A stretch of 28,481 nucleotides of DNA. It comes from JAVJSU01 sp040219275 (lineage in GTDB: Bacteria > Chloroflexota > Anaerolineae > Aggregatilineales > Phototrophicaceae). The stretch spans positions 1-28,481 of the forward strand of contig JAVJSU010000074.1 in NCBI GenBank assembly GCA_040219275.1, read 5' to 3'. Below, piece after piece: positions 17,487 through 27,300 of this stretch. Made by a program: the position numbers and the translations under genes. Position 1 is the stretch's first letter. Each line of letters starts with the position of its first letter. The notes under the pieces are model-generated. The model saw only the letters and a list, made by a program, of their open reading frames with translations, was not told the DNA's origin and did not search any database.

Positions 17487-17821
17487 AATTTTGGCTCGAT
17501 ATTGATTAGCGTATTACTATAGAAATGGCATTTCTTTTGATTATTGGATATTACCTGATATGTTCTCGTTATGACCACAACCCACTCCAGACCAGAATTC
17601 ATGATAGATTGTGAACAATCACTTTTCGTAGCAACCAGTGATTTGGTCACATATTGCTTTTGAGAAACTTGTAAATGCGTTTTGTTTGAGGATTTAAACT
17701 AATTGGATGTTAATATCCACGATAACAAGTAGAAACTTCAAGGTTTGTAGTTAAGAATTGTGATACGATTAAAACAAACACTCAACCTTTTCACTTAATA
17801 ATCAAAAACTAGGAGCAACAA
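17487..17821. other. 335-bp divergent intergenic region, no gene seen
   Basis: AT-rich region between the ABC operon (minus) and the signalling operon (plus), and the main regulatory space for both. It contains a dyad GATTGT-GA-ACAATC (17607-17620) and a weaker one, TGGAT-N6-ATCCA, near 17705-17720. On the minus strand TATAGT lies about 30 bases before the permease start, with no convincing -35. On the plus side AGGAG at 17811-17815 is the ribosome binding site of the receiver gene. No RNA gene or riboswitch is recognisable. Confidence 0.4.
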
Positions 17822-18379
17822 ATGACGACTGCTGACGAGGGGTTTATATTGGTCGTCGATGACAATGAGATGAACCGCGATATGCTTTCCCGACGCTTGC
17901 AACGACAGGGCTATGAGGTTGCCGTTGCGGAACACGGTGAGCGTGCGCTAGAAATGATGCGGAGCGATAATTTCGATCTGGTATTGCTTGACATCATGAT
18001 GCCTCGCTTAAATGGTTATCAAGTACTTGAGCAAGTAAAGGCAGATAATCAGCTTAAACACATTCCTATCATTATGATTTCCGCAGTTGATGATCTTGAT
18101 AGCGTTGTTAAGTGTATCGAACTTGGCGCTGAGGATTATCTTTTTAAGCCCTTTAACCCTGTTTTATTAAAAGCGCGTGTGCGGGCAGGTTTAGATAAGA
18201 AGCGTGCAAATGAACTCTCATCATCGACAGTGGGAAGTTCGGCAGAGAATGCCGACCAATTGACTGAAATTCAACAATCACTGACGAAACTTGTTTCCGG
18301 TGAATTAGGTCAGCTGAATTCTGCTCAGTCTGATTTGCTGGAGCACGTTATCACACTCGTGAAATCGTTTTCTAATTAG
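17822..18379 (+). CDS. Response regulator receiver protein with short C-terminal helical tail
   Basis: 185 aa. Residues about 8-125 form a full CheY-like receiver: acidic pair in VVDDNEMN, phosphoacceptor D57 in LLDIMMP, Ser in MISAVDD, and K109 in LFKPFNP. The remaining 60 residues carry no DNA-binding or enzyme domain. The stretch GELGQLNSAQSDLLEHV resembles the short helix that often precedes or forms part of histidine-kinase dimerisation regions, so the tail may mediate pairing with the neighbouring kinase (inference). The start is supported by AGGAG at 17811-17815. It is 43 bases upstream of the Amt-kinase gene and probably shares its transcript. The receiver resembles the one at 23801 (NEMNxDMLSRRL in both), suggesting paralogues. 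Confidence 0.9.
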   Translation: MTTADEGFILVVDDNEMNRDMLSRRLQRQGYEVAVAEHGERALEMMRSDNFDLVLLDIMMPRLNGYQVLEQVKADNQLKHIPIIMISAVDDLDSVVKCIELGAEDYLFKPFNPVLLKARVRAGLDKKRANELSSSTVGSSAENADQLTEIQQSLTKLVSGELGQLNSAQSDLLEHVITLVKSFSN

Positions 18380-18422
18380 TTCAGGCAGATAAAAACGTTC
18401 TCCATAACAAGGCACACTATCT

Positions 18423-21400
18423 ATGAACATAGAACCACAAACGATCAATAACTTCTGGATACTCATGAGTTCGGCGTTGGTGTTTATGATGCAAGCCGGA
18501 TTTTTGTGTTTAGAAACAGGCTTAACCCGTACAAAGAATAATATCAATGTTGCTATCAAGAATCTGGTTGATTTTGGCATCACAACAATTCTATTCTGGT
18601 TGTTTGGTTTTGCAGTGATGTTTGGTCCCACAATCAACGGATTGATCGGTGGCAAGGATTTTGTCGATTTCGCACCAAATTTTTCTCCGGATCCGGTCAA
18701 TGTGCAAATCATGGTTTTTCTGATCTTTCAGATTATGTTCTGTGGGACGGCTGTAACGATTATTTCCGGCTCGGTTGCGGAGCGTTTAAACTTTAATAGC
18801 TACATCATCATTACGGCACTTATATCTGGTATCGTGTATCCCATTTTTGGGCATTGGGCGTGGAACGGTTTGAACACTGGTGAGTTAACCGGCTTTCTTG
18901 GGAAAATGGGTTTTGTTGATTTTGCAGGTTCGTCTGTTGTCCATAGTGTCGGTGGTTGGTCATCCCTTGCTATCTTATTAATCGTGGGCGCACGTACCGG
19001 GCGTTTTGATGAAAATGGCAAGCCACGAACAATTTCCGGTGCGAATATTCCGCTGGCGGCATTTGGTGTGCTTCTCCTCTGGGTCGGTTGGTTTGGCTTC
19101 AATGGTGGCAGTACTTTGGAGATGAACGATCAAGTCATCCATATCGTCGCAAATACCGTGATTGCGGGCGCGGCGGGTATGACAATGGGCATGATTATTA
19201 GCTGGTTCTTAAATGATCGCGCTGATGTTGGACTTGTGATGAACGGCTCACTGGCTGGTCTGGTGGCGATTACGGCGAGTGCACATGCAGTTTCAACCGC
19301 AGAAACAATTGTCATTGGTGCAGTGGGCGGTCTTGTGATGGTTTTCATTGATCGATTGCTCATCATGTTTAAGATTGATGATGCTGTTGGCGCGATTCCT
19401 GTTCATCTGGGTGCTGGTATCTGGGGGACGCTTGCGGTTGGTATTTTTGGCGATCCTGAATTTCTGGGAACGGGGTTAGCGCGGGGCGAGCAAATCGTTG
19501 TTCAGCTCGTCGGAATTGTGGTCTGTGCTGTATGGACATTCCTCTCGGTGTATATCATTCTTAGAATTGTAAATCGCTACTACCCGATGCGCGTGACCGC
19601 CGAAGAAGAACAAATCGGCTTGAATGTGTCTGAACACGGTGCAACAAATGACCTGTTAGATTTGTTTCAAGTCATGGATGAACAATCCAAGACAGGGAAC
19701 CTCGCCCTGCGCGTCCCTGTGGAACCATTTACCGAGGTGGGTCAAATTGCCCATCGCTATAATATGGTAATGAATGCGCTGGAAGATGCCATAAATCGTA
19801 CTGAGGCGATTGTTCGAACAGCGATGGACGGGATTATTACGTTTTCGCAAGATGCCCTGTCTGTTACGACTTTGAACCCCGCGGCAGAAACCATTTTTGG
19901 ATATCATCCCGGACAGTTAGAAGGGGAATCGATTTCTCTATTGTTAGCGCCTCCGTCGGATAACGTTAACTCTGATAATTCTCTGCGATCAATGATTAGC
20001 GACCTTGTTCATCTGGACACATACCGCGAGATGTATGGTCGTCGCTCCGGAGGGGAAATATTTCCAATAGAAGTCAAAGTTACAGAAGTTGCTAACGGCA
20101 ATGACATATTTTTCACGGGAACCTTCCGTGATATTACGGATCGTAAAGAGGCCGAAGAAGCGTTAAGACGCAGTGAAGAGCATTTTCGCTTATTGATTGA
20201 AAATGCCAGCGACCTCATCACAATTATTTCTGATAATGGCATAATTCAGTATCAAAGCCCTTCGTTAGATCGTATCCTCGGTTACGCTCCGGATGAAATG
20301 GTCGGTGAGAGCTTATTTGCGTATATTCATCCAGAAGATTCTGCTGATTTTATTCATGTGATGACTAGTTTATTGCGCGCTGGTGGTACAAGTCCGATCA
20401 TTGAGTTTCGTTGTCTACATCAAGATGGTGAATGGCGTATACATCAAGCAGTCGCCAATAATCTCATCCGTGAGAGTGTTATTGAGGGTATTGTCATTAA
20501 TTCGCGTGATGTTACCGAGCAAAAGACTGCTGAGGTTGCTTTGCAAGAAACCCGCAATCGCTTCCGTGACTTATTTGAAGGGTCGCCGGATGCAATTTTT
20601 GTTGAAGATTATGAGGGTAATGTTCTCGATGCTAACCCTGCCGCATGTGCTTTGCACGAGATGCAACGCCATGAACTTGTGGGTACCAATGTCATTGATT
20701 TAGTTCCACCCGATATGCAAAACGACACTTCGATTGATTTTGGCAATATCAACGACACAGAATCCGATTATTTAATCGAGAGTTTTAGCTACACAAAATC
20801 TGGACGGGCAATTCCGGTTGAAATCCGTGCCAGCCGGATTGATTACTCAGGTATTTCCGCTGTGCTCCTACATGTGAGAGATATCACCGAGCGCCGTAAA
20901 GCGGAAGCCGCCGTCCGTGAGAGTGAGACGAAATATCGCACGATCATCGAAAATATCGAAGAAGGGTACTATGAGGTTGATCTTCGGGGAAACTTCGTGT
21001 TTTTGAACGAAGCGATGGCGCGAATTTTTGGCTACCCTGAATCCGAACTCATCGGAATGAATAACCGCGAGTACATGACTGCTGAAACATCGGAACAGAT
21101 ATTTGCGACTTATAACGAAATTTTCCGCACCAAACAACGCGCGCCGTTGTTGGATTGTGAGATTATTCGTTGGGATGGTGAAAAACGCATCACAGAAGTT
21201 ACGGCTTCCCCGATATTAGATGAAAATGCTGAAGTTAGCGGCTTTCGGGGCATTGCGAGAGACATTACCGAAAAGAAGAAAGCCGAGCTTGAGCTTCGTC
21301 GTCAAAATGAATATTTAGCGACGCTTCACGAAACCGCACTTGCATTGATGAATCGCCTCGAATTAGCGGGCTTATTGCAAAGCATTATTATTCGTGCGGC

Positions 21401-23780
21401 ACAATTGTCTGATACCGATAACGGCTACATTTACCTGTTTAATGAAGACAAGAATGCGCTTGAATTGCGGGTTGGTATCGGGCAGTTTGAACCATTGATC
21501 GGGTCAACACTGGAACGCGGCGAAGGTCTGGCAGGTAAAGTTTGGCACAGAGAATCACCCATTGTTGTAGCGGACTACAGCACATGGGAAGGACGCGCTG
21601 AAAATGCAGATTACGATGCCATTGGACCTTCCGTTGGCGTGCCATTAAAACACGGGCAAGATGTTGTAGGTGTGATCGGTGTCTCGTATCAAGCTGGTGG
21701 CGAAACGATTGGAAATGACCAGGTCGAAATGCTGACGCGCTTTGCCGAGCTTGCCGCTATTGCGTTAGACAATGCCCAATTGTTCACCGCATCTCAGGAG
21801 GAGCTTGCTGAACGCATTCGTGTTGAAGAGATTATGCGCCAGAATGAAGCCAACTTGACTGCACTCATTGAGAATACGCAGGATATGATCTGGTCGATTG
21901 ATAGAGACTACCGTGTGGTCACTCTGAATTCGAGCTTCCGAACCGTATATGATCTCGCTTACGGTGTGCTACTAGACATTGATAGCGATGTGATTGCGGA
22001 ACTTGGCGAACAAGATCAGCAAACGTGGCAGGCACGCTATGATCGCGCATTAACAGGCGAACGCTTTGTCATTGAGGATCAATTTGAAGCCTATGAGATC
22101 GTGGTTGAAATTGAAGTCTCTTACAATCCTATTTTGACGACAGGTGGCAAGATCGTCGGCGTGTCCTGTATGGCGCGTGACATCACCGAGCGTAAGCAAT
22201 TTGAACGTGAGTTGCAAATGGCTAAGGAAGCGGCGGAATCTGCTAATCGTGCGAAAAGTGCCTTCCTTGCCAATATGAGCCATGAATTACGTACTCCGCT
22301 GAATGCCATCATCGGGTATAGCGAAATGCTAGAAGAAGATGCGGAAGACTTCGGTTATGAGGATATGGTGCCGGATTTAGTGAAAATCCGCTCGGCAGGT
22401 AGCCATTTGCTTGACCTTATCAACAACATTCTTGATCTCTCCAAGATTGAAGCAGGTCGTATGGACTTGTATTTGGAGAATTATGATGTGGCGAATGTAC
22501 TCGACGGAATCATCAGTACGGCGCAACCACTCGTCGAGAAAAATGGTAATCGACTTGAAATAATCATTGACGAAAATGTGGGAACAGGGCGTGCAGATGT
22601 AACGAAAGTTCGGCAAACTCTACTAAACCTGCTCAGTAATGCGGCTAAGTTTACTGAAAATGGTACTGTTACCGTACAGGCAACACGTCAGGTGGAGAAC
22701 GACAGCGAATGGCTCGTTTTCAGGGTAAGTGACACTGGCATCGGCATGACCAAAGAGCAAATGGAGAATGTCTTTAAGGAATTTATTCAGGCTGATGCTT
22801 CTACCACGCGTAAATACGGCGGTACAGGTTTAGGGCTGACCATTAGTCGCCGTTTCTGCCAGATGATGGGTGGCGATATTACGCTCGATAGTGTGGTTGA
22901 TAAAGGTACGACCTTTACTGCGATTCTTCCGGCGAATGTCGAACAAATTAATGAGACGACTGACGGGCTGGAACGTACATACCAAGCGATTCCTGATAAT
23001 TTCAGGATTATGCAGGGTGATGGCAAATCGAATACAGTCTTAATCATTGACGATGACCCTGCGGTACGGGAACTTGTCGCCAGATCATTGGCGAAGGAAG
23101 GGTTTAACATTGAGTTCGCTGTTGATGGTGAAGAAGGTTTCCGTAAAGCGAAGGAATTAAAGCCGGATGCGATTACTCTGGATGTGATGATGCAGGGTAT
23201 GGATGGCTGGTCAGTGTTATCCTTGCTTAAGGATGATCCTGAACTCGCTTCAATTCCTGTGGTAATGATTACCATTGTCGATAACAAGAATCGTGGATTC
23301 GCCCTGGGCGCTTCTGGATATTTGACGAAACCAGTTGATCGTCAACAATTGATTGGCTTAATAAGTCAATTTAGGACAAACCGTGCGGATTCCGCATCCA
23401 CAGGGCAGGCACTAATTGTAGAGGATGATCCTGATACCCGTGATATGCTTTCGCGTACGCTTGAAAAAGATGGCTGGTGGGTAGATGCGGCTGAAAATGG
23501 GCTGGTTGGACTGGAATTTATCCGATCTGAAATTCCGGATATTATTCTCTTAGATTTGATGATGCCGGAGATGGATGGCTTTCAATTCGTAGCAGAGCTA
23601 CAGAATAATCCTGATTGGAAGTCGATTCCCATTATTGTAATTACGGCAAAAGATTTAACAGCCGAAGACCGCGAACGCTTGAATGGTTATGTTCAGGACG
23701 TTCTGGCAAAACACACCTATTCTCGTGAAGAATTACTGGATGAGATTAACAATATCGTCAACAACCATTTACGCAGTTGA
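18423..23780 (+). CDS. Ammonium transporter-hybrid histidine kinase fusion (Amt-5PAS-GAF-HK-REC-REC)
   Basis: 1785 aa. Residues about 8-385 are an Amt/Rh channel domain with about 11 helices. The conduction residues are kept: twin histidines H174 and H328, D166, Phe gate F106/F226, W147 and S230 (compare H168, H318, D160, F107/F215, W148, S219 of E. coli AmtB). A HAMP-like linker (about 395-455) leads to four PAS domains (about 460-575, 580-700, 705-822, 830-950), each closing on a D(I/V)T motif. A GAF domain (about 967-1120) and a fifth PAS (about 1140-1258) follow. The kinase has the H box SHELRTPLN (H1287), N box near 1405, G1 DTGIGM and G2 GGTGLGL. Two receivers follow with D1587/K1636 and D1711/K1763. 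Single Amt-kinase sensors are known in other phyla. The length and the tandem receivers here are unusual. It acts in the cytoplasmic membrane, presumably as an ammonium sensor. It is flanked by receiver genes. Confidence 0.92.
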   Translation: MNIEPQTINNFWILMSSALVFMMQAGFLCLETGLTRTKNNINVAIKNLVDFGITTILFWLFGFAVMFGPTINGLIGGKDFVDFAPNFSPDPVNVQIMVFLIFQIMFCGTAVTIISGSVAERLNFNSYIIITALISGIVYPIFGHWAWNGLNTGELTGFLGKMGFVDFAGSSVVHSVGGWSSLAILLIVGARTGRFDENGKPRTISGANIPLAAFGVLLLWVGWFGFNGGSTLEMNDQVIHIVANTVIAGAAGMTMGMIISWFLNDRADVGLVMNGSLAGLVAITASAHAVSTAETIVIGAVGGLVMVFIDRLLIMFKIDDAVGAIPVHLGAGIWGTLAVGIFGDPEFLGTGLARGEQIVVQLVGIVVCAVWTFLSVYIILRIVNRYYPMRVTAEEEQIGLNVSEHGATNDLLDLFQVMDEQSKTGNLALRVPVEPFTEVGQIAHRYNMVMNALEDAINRTEAIVRTAMDGIITFSQDALSVTTLNPAAETIFGYHPGQLEGESISLLLAPPSDNVNSDNSLRSMISDLVHLDTYREMYGRRSGGEIFPIEVKVTEVANGNDIFFTGTFRDITDRKEAEEALRRSEEHFRLLIENASDLITIISDNGIIQYQSPSLDRILGYAPDEMVGESLFAYIHPEDSADFIHVMTSLLRAGGTSPIIEFRCLHQDGEWRIHQAVANNLIRESVIEGIVINSRDVTEQKTAEVALQETRNRFRDLFEGSPDAIFVEDYEGNVLDANPAACALHEMQRHELVGTNVIDLVPPDMQNDTSIDFGNINDTESDYLIESFSYTKSGRAIPVEIRASRIDYSGISAVLLHVRDITERRKAEAAVRESETKYRTIIENIEEGYYEVDLRGNFVFLNEAMARIFGYPESELIGMNNREYMTAETSEQIFATYNEIFRTKQRAPLLDCEIIRWDGEKRITEVTASPILDENAEVSGFRGIARDITEKKKAELELRRQNEYLATLHETALALMNRLELAGLLQSIIIRAAQLSDTDNGYIYLFNEDKNALELRVGIGQFEPLIGSTLERGEGLAGKVWHRESPIVVADYSTWEGRAENADYDAIGPSVGVPLKHGQDVVGVIGVSYQAGGETIGNDQVEMLTRFAELAAIALDNAQLFTASQEELAERIRVEEIMRQNEANLTALIENTQDMIWSIDRDYRVVTLNSSFRTVYDLAYGVLLDIDSDVIAELGEQDQQTWQARYDRALTGERFVIEDQFEAYEIVVEIEVSYNPILTTGGKIVGVSCMARDITERKQFERELQMAKEAAESANRAKSAFLANMSHELRTPLNAIIGYSEMLEEDAEDFGYEDMVPDLVKIRSAGSHLLDLINNILDLSKIEAGRMDLYLENYDVANVLDGIISTAQPLVEKNGNRLEIIIDENVGTGRADVTKVRQTLLNLLSNAAKFTENGTVTVQATRQVENDSEWLVFRVSDTGIGMTKEQMENVFKEFIQADASTTRKYGGTGLGLTISRRFCQMMGGDITLDSVVDKGTTFTAILPANVEQINETTDGLERTYQAIPDNFRIMQGDGKSNTVLIIDDDPAVRELVARSLAKEGFNIEFAVDGEEGFRKAKELKPDAITLDVMMQGMDGWSVLSLLKDDPELASIPVVMITIVDNKNRGFALGASGYLTKPVDRQQLIGLISQFRTNRADSASTGQALIVEDDPDTRDMLSRTLEKDGWWVDAAENGLVGLEFIRSEIPDIILLDLMMPEMDGFQFVAELQNNPDWKSIPIIVITAKDLTAEDRERLNGYVQDVLAKHTYSREELLDEINNIVNNHLRS

Positions 23781-23800
23781 ATCTAAAAGGGGTGGTTTAG

Positions 23801-24172
23801 ATGGCAAAGATTCTCGTTGTTGAGGACAATGAAATGAACCTGGATATGCTGTCACGTCGTTTGAGTCGACGTGGTTTTGAAATTGTTATTGCAACGGATG
23901 GCGCACAGGGCGTGAGCTTAGCTACGGAGGAAATGCCGGATTTGATTCTCATGGATATGAGTTTACCAGTGCTGGATGGCTGGCAGGCGACCCGCCAGAT
24001 AAAAGCGAATCCGGATACCAAGCATATCCCGATTATTGCCTTAACCGCTCATGCGATTGCCGGTGATCGGGAGAAATGTTTGGCGGCGGGATGCGATGAA
24101 TATGAGAGCAAGCCGATAAAGTTTCCTACATTGATGGAAAAAATCGCTATGTTTATCGCCGTAGATGAATAG
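23801..24172 (+). CDS. Single-domain response regulator (CheY/DivK-like)
   Basis: 123 aa, a receiver only. The acidic pair is in VVEDNEMN, phosphoacceptor D52 is in LILMDMSLP, Thr is in ALTAHA, and K104 is in ESKPIKF. The AGDREKCLAAGCDEYESKP segment is typical of stand-alone receivers that follow hybrid kinases. It has a strong AAAGGGG ribosome-binding sequence just before the ATG and lies 20 bases after the stop of the Amt-kinase gene, so it is in the same operon. No output domain is present. It may act as a phosphate sink or shuttle, or by protein contact. The operon ends at the hairpin at 24207-24248. Confidence 0.93.
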   Translation: MAKILVVEDNEMNLDMLSRRLSRRGFEIVIATDGAQGVSLATEEMPDLILMDMSLPVLDGWQATRQIKANPDTKHIPIIALTAHAIAGDREKCLAAGCDEYESKPIKFPTLMEKIAMFIAVDE

Positions 24173-24206
24173 GTAAGTGTAGATTTAAAACGTACAATCG
24201 CGTTTA

Positions 24207-24248
24207 TTAAAACAAAAGCTCACAAACGTCTGTGAGCTTTTGTTTTAA
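24207..24248 (+). terminator. Strong rho-independent terminator of the Amt-kinase operon
   Basis: An 18-bp perfect stem, TTAAAACAAAAGCTCACA (24207-24224) with its exact complement at 24231-24248, encloses the loop AACGTC. The right arm contains GCTTTTGTTTT, giving a T-rich tail. The left arm is A-rich, so the hairpin could also work on the opposite strand. It lies 35 bases after the stop of the last receiver gene and separates it from the kinase gene at 24370. Confidence 0.88.
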
Positions 24249-24369
24249 ACGAATTAAATAATTACAATTTATTTCTGAAAAATTTCCGTAAATCAGTGGT
24301 TACGTGATTAAGGAAACGATAAAATTGAAGTTGATGAGTGTTTAGTATAGTGATGGTGGAAAGATTGTC

Positions 24370-27300
24370 GTGGTAGAAAATAACATGATGCCGTCTGAAA
24401 ATTCGGTGGGAACGGTAAGTAAACGCTATATTCTCCATGACCTAATCGGGCAAGGAGGCATGGGTTCAGTTTATCGTGCCCAGGATCGCCTGACAGGAAA
24501 AACTGTGGCACTAAAGCGTGTGCTGAGTCCCAGTGAAGTCATCGACTTCAGCACAAGCTATGATTCGAATGATTTTCGCCTCGGATTAGCACAGGAATTC
24601 AAATTACTTGCCTCTTTACGGCATCCAAACATCATCGAAGTGTTGGATTATGGTTTTGATGACGACCAGCAACCCTATTTCACGATGGAATTGCTGGAAA
24701 ATGCTGAGACCATTGTCGATGCCACCAAAGATCAGTCCTTAGAGACTCTGATTGATTATCTTGTGCAGATGCTTCAGGCACTCTCTTATCTACATTATCG
24801 CGATATTTTGCACCGTGACCTAAAGCCAGCAAACGTGCTTGTCATTAATGGTCAGGTGAAGGTGTTGGATTTCGGGCTTTCGGCGATGCGCGAACATCTT
24901 AATCATGAGGCAAATGACGAAGATACCTCCACAGCCGGTACAATCACGTACATGGCACCTGAAATCATGATGGGACATAGCGCCACCGAACAATCCGATC
25001 TCTACGCAGTAGGCATGATTGCTTTTGAAATCATTGCTGGAGCACATCCCTTTGGGAGTGAAGATGTTGCTTCAATTATCAATCATGTGCTTTACACAAC
25101 GCCCGATACCGAAAGTCTCGATATCGCGCCTGAGGTTGCAGGAATTCTAGCTACATTGCTTGATAAAGAGCCTGCGAACCGATATTCCAGCGCACGTAAA
25201 GTGCTTGAGGCAATCGATACAGCGGTTGAGTCCGTCGAAATCACTGATTCCATAGAGATACGAGAGAGTTTCCTACAAGCCGCGAAGTTGGTTGGGCGCG
25301 ATGATGAACTATCGACATTAACCAGTGCGCTAAAGAACGCAACAAATGAAAACGGAAGCACATGGTTAGTTGCGGGGGAAAGTGGTGTTGGTAAATCTCG
25401 TCTGCTAGACGAATTGCGGACGCTCGCATTGGTCGATGGTGCGTTAGTGATGCGCGGTCAGTCGGTAGAAGAGGGTAGTACGCCGTATATGATCTGGCGT
25501 GTAATTTTGCGCTGGTTGGCACTCCTCGCTGACATAAGCGACTCTGATGCGAGTATCATCAAGTTACTTGCGCCGGAGCTTACGGGAGTACAGGATCCAT
25601 CGCTGACAACCAACGGGGGATTTGAACCGGGTAAGGTACAGGAACGTCTTGTAGAACTAATAAACAGAGTAATTCGCGAGCAGGAAAGACCACTTGTTAT
25701 TCTGCTTGAGGATTTACACTGGGCTGGTCAGGAAAGTCTGACGCTTTTACGGCAGGTCACTCAACTTGCTGAAGAGTTGCCTTTGCTTGTGGTTGGTAGC
25801 TATCGTGATGATGAATTTTCCCATGTTCAGGATACCCTACCTGATGTACCGATCTTGAAACTCAACCGATTGCATGAGCGGGATATTGCCCAGTTGAGCC
25901 AAGCCATGCTGGGGGACGTAGGTGCACAACCACAGATCGTGAATTTGTTACAGCGTGAAACAGAAGGCAATGTCTTCTTCTTGATTGAAGTCGTTCGTGC
26001 ACTGGCGGAAGAAGCGGGTGATCTGTCTCAAATTGGTATGATGACCTTGCCACAAGATGTGTTTGCGGGTGGTGTACGCCTCATTATTCAACGGCGCTTA
26101 CAACGTCTGCCTGACTGGACGCAAAAGATGCTCAGGTATGCGGCAATTTTAGGTAGATATCAGGATGTTGATGTACTCAATATATTAGATTCTGAAACGG
26201 ATGCCAGCCAATGGTTAATTGAGTGTGTGAATGCCGCCGTTTTAGAAATTCAGGATGGAGAGTGGCGCTTTACACACGACAAACTCCGTGATGCAGTATT
26301 GGCTGATGTCCCTGACGACCAAAAGATGACAATGCACCATCAGGTTGCTGAGGAGATTGAAGCACGTTACGGTTCTGAAAGTCGTCCTGCGCTCTTAGCC
26401 TATCATTGGGGGCGGGCAGGAGATCGTGAAAAGGAATCCCACTTTGTCATCATTGCAGGCAGACAGGCGCTAAGAACAGGCGCTTACGAAGAGTCTATCA
26501 CATCGTTTGAGCGGGCAGTCCGCCTATTGGACATTAACTTTGCAGATGATAGCTATGATACAGAGCTTCGTAGCCGCCAGATCACACTGCAAAATTATCA
26601 AGCGGAAGCCTACCTTGGAATGGGGCAATATGAGCAGGCGCAACTTCTATATCGCAACAGTTTACTGATTGCCGAGCAAATTCACACCCCTCTGCTGATG
26701 GCTAATTCTTTAAGTGCGCTTGCTGATGTGCATTATGTGTTGAATACACCGGGAAAAGCCCGCGAATATTATCAAGAAAGCCTCGTTTTGTATCGTGAGG
26801 TTGATGACAAAGCAGGTATTGCACGCGTGCTTCATAGTTTGGGCAACCTTGCATACGATCAGGGAGATCACAATATCGCCAAGCAACTCTATCAACAGAG
26901 TATGAATATCTCCCGTGAAATTGGCGGTCAGTGGGGTATGGCAGGCTCAGTGTCCAGCGTTGATGCCAATTCTGAAATATCCAATGAACAATTGACCCAA
27001 AAGAATCGACTTCTGACCGAACTTGAGACTTTGACGAGGAATGGTGAACAGAAAACAATCGCCAATAAACTGACCGAGCTTGGTGAAATTGCTGTAGACA
27101 TGAAAACTTATGATGATGCGAACGAATTTTTTGGACGCGCTCTAGCCATCAAAAGGGAACTTGCAGATATGCAAGGAATTGTTGATCTACATAATAAGAT
27201 TGGTTCGGTTTCAATACAGATGGGCAATTTTACAAATGCGTCCAAGCATTTACGGCGTGCGCTACAGAAGGCTTCTGATACCGACAGGAAAGATGATTTA

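Noticed and set aside
17487..17821. Riboswitch or small RNA in the 335-bp gap
   Set aside because: Only short dyads are present. No nested stems, terminator or known conserved core could be recognised.
22787..23287. Long antisense open frame opposite the kinase and receiver domains
   Set aside because: It is a mirror of a strongly coding region, low in complexity and rich in Ser/Pro, with no recognisable motif or ribosome binding site.
23408..23777. Second receiver of the Amt-kinase as a degenerate domain
   Set aside because: It has AKH where most receivers have TKP, but the acidic pocket, D1711, the Thr and K1763 are all present, so it is probably phosphorylatable.
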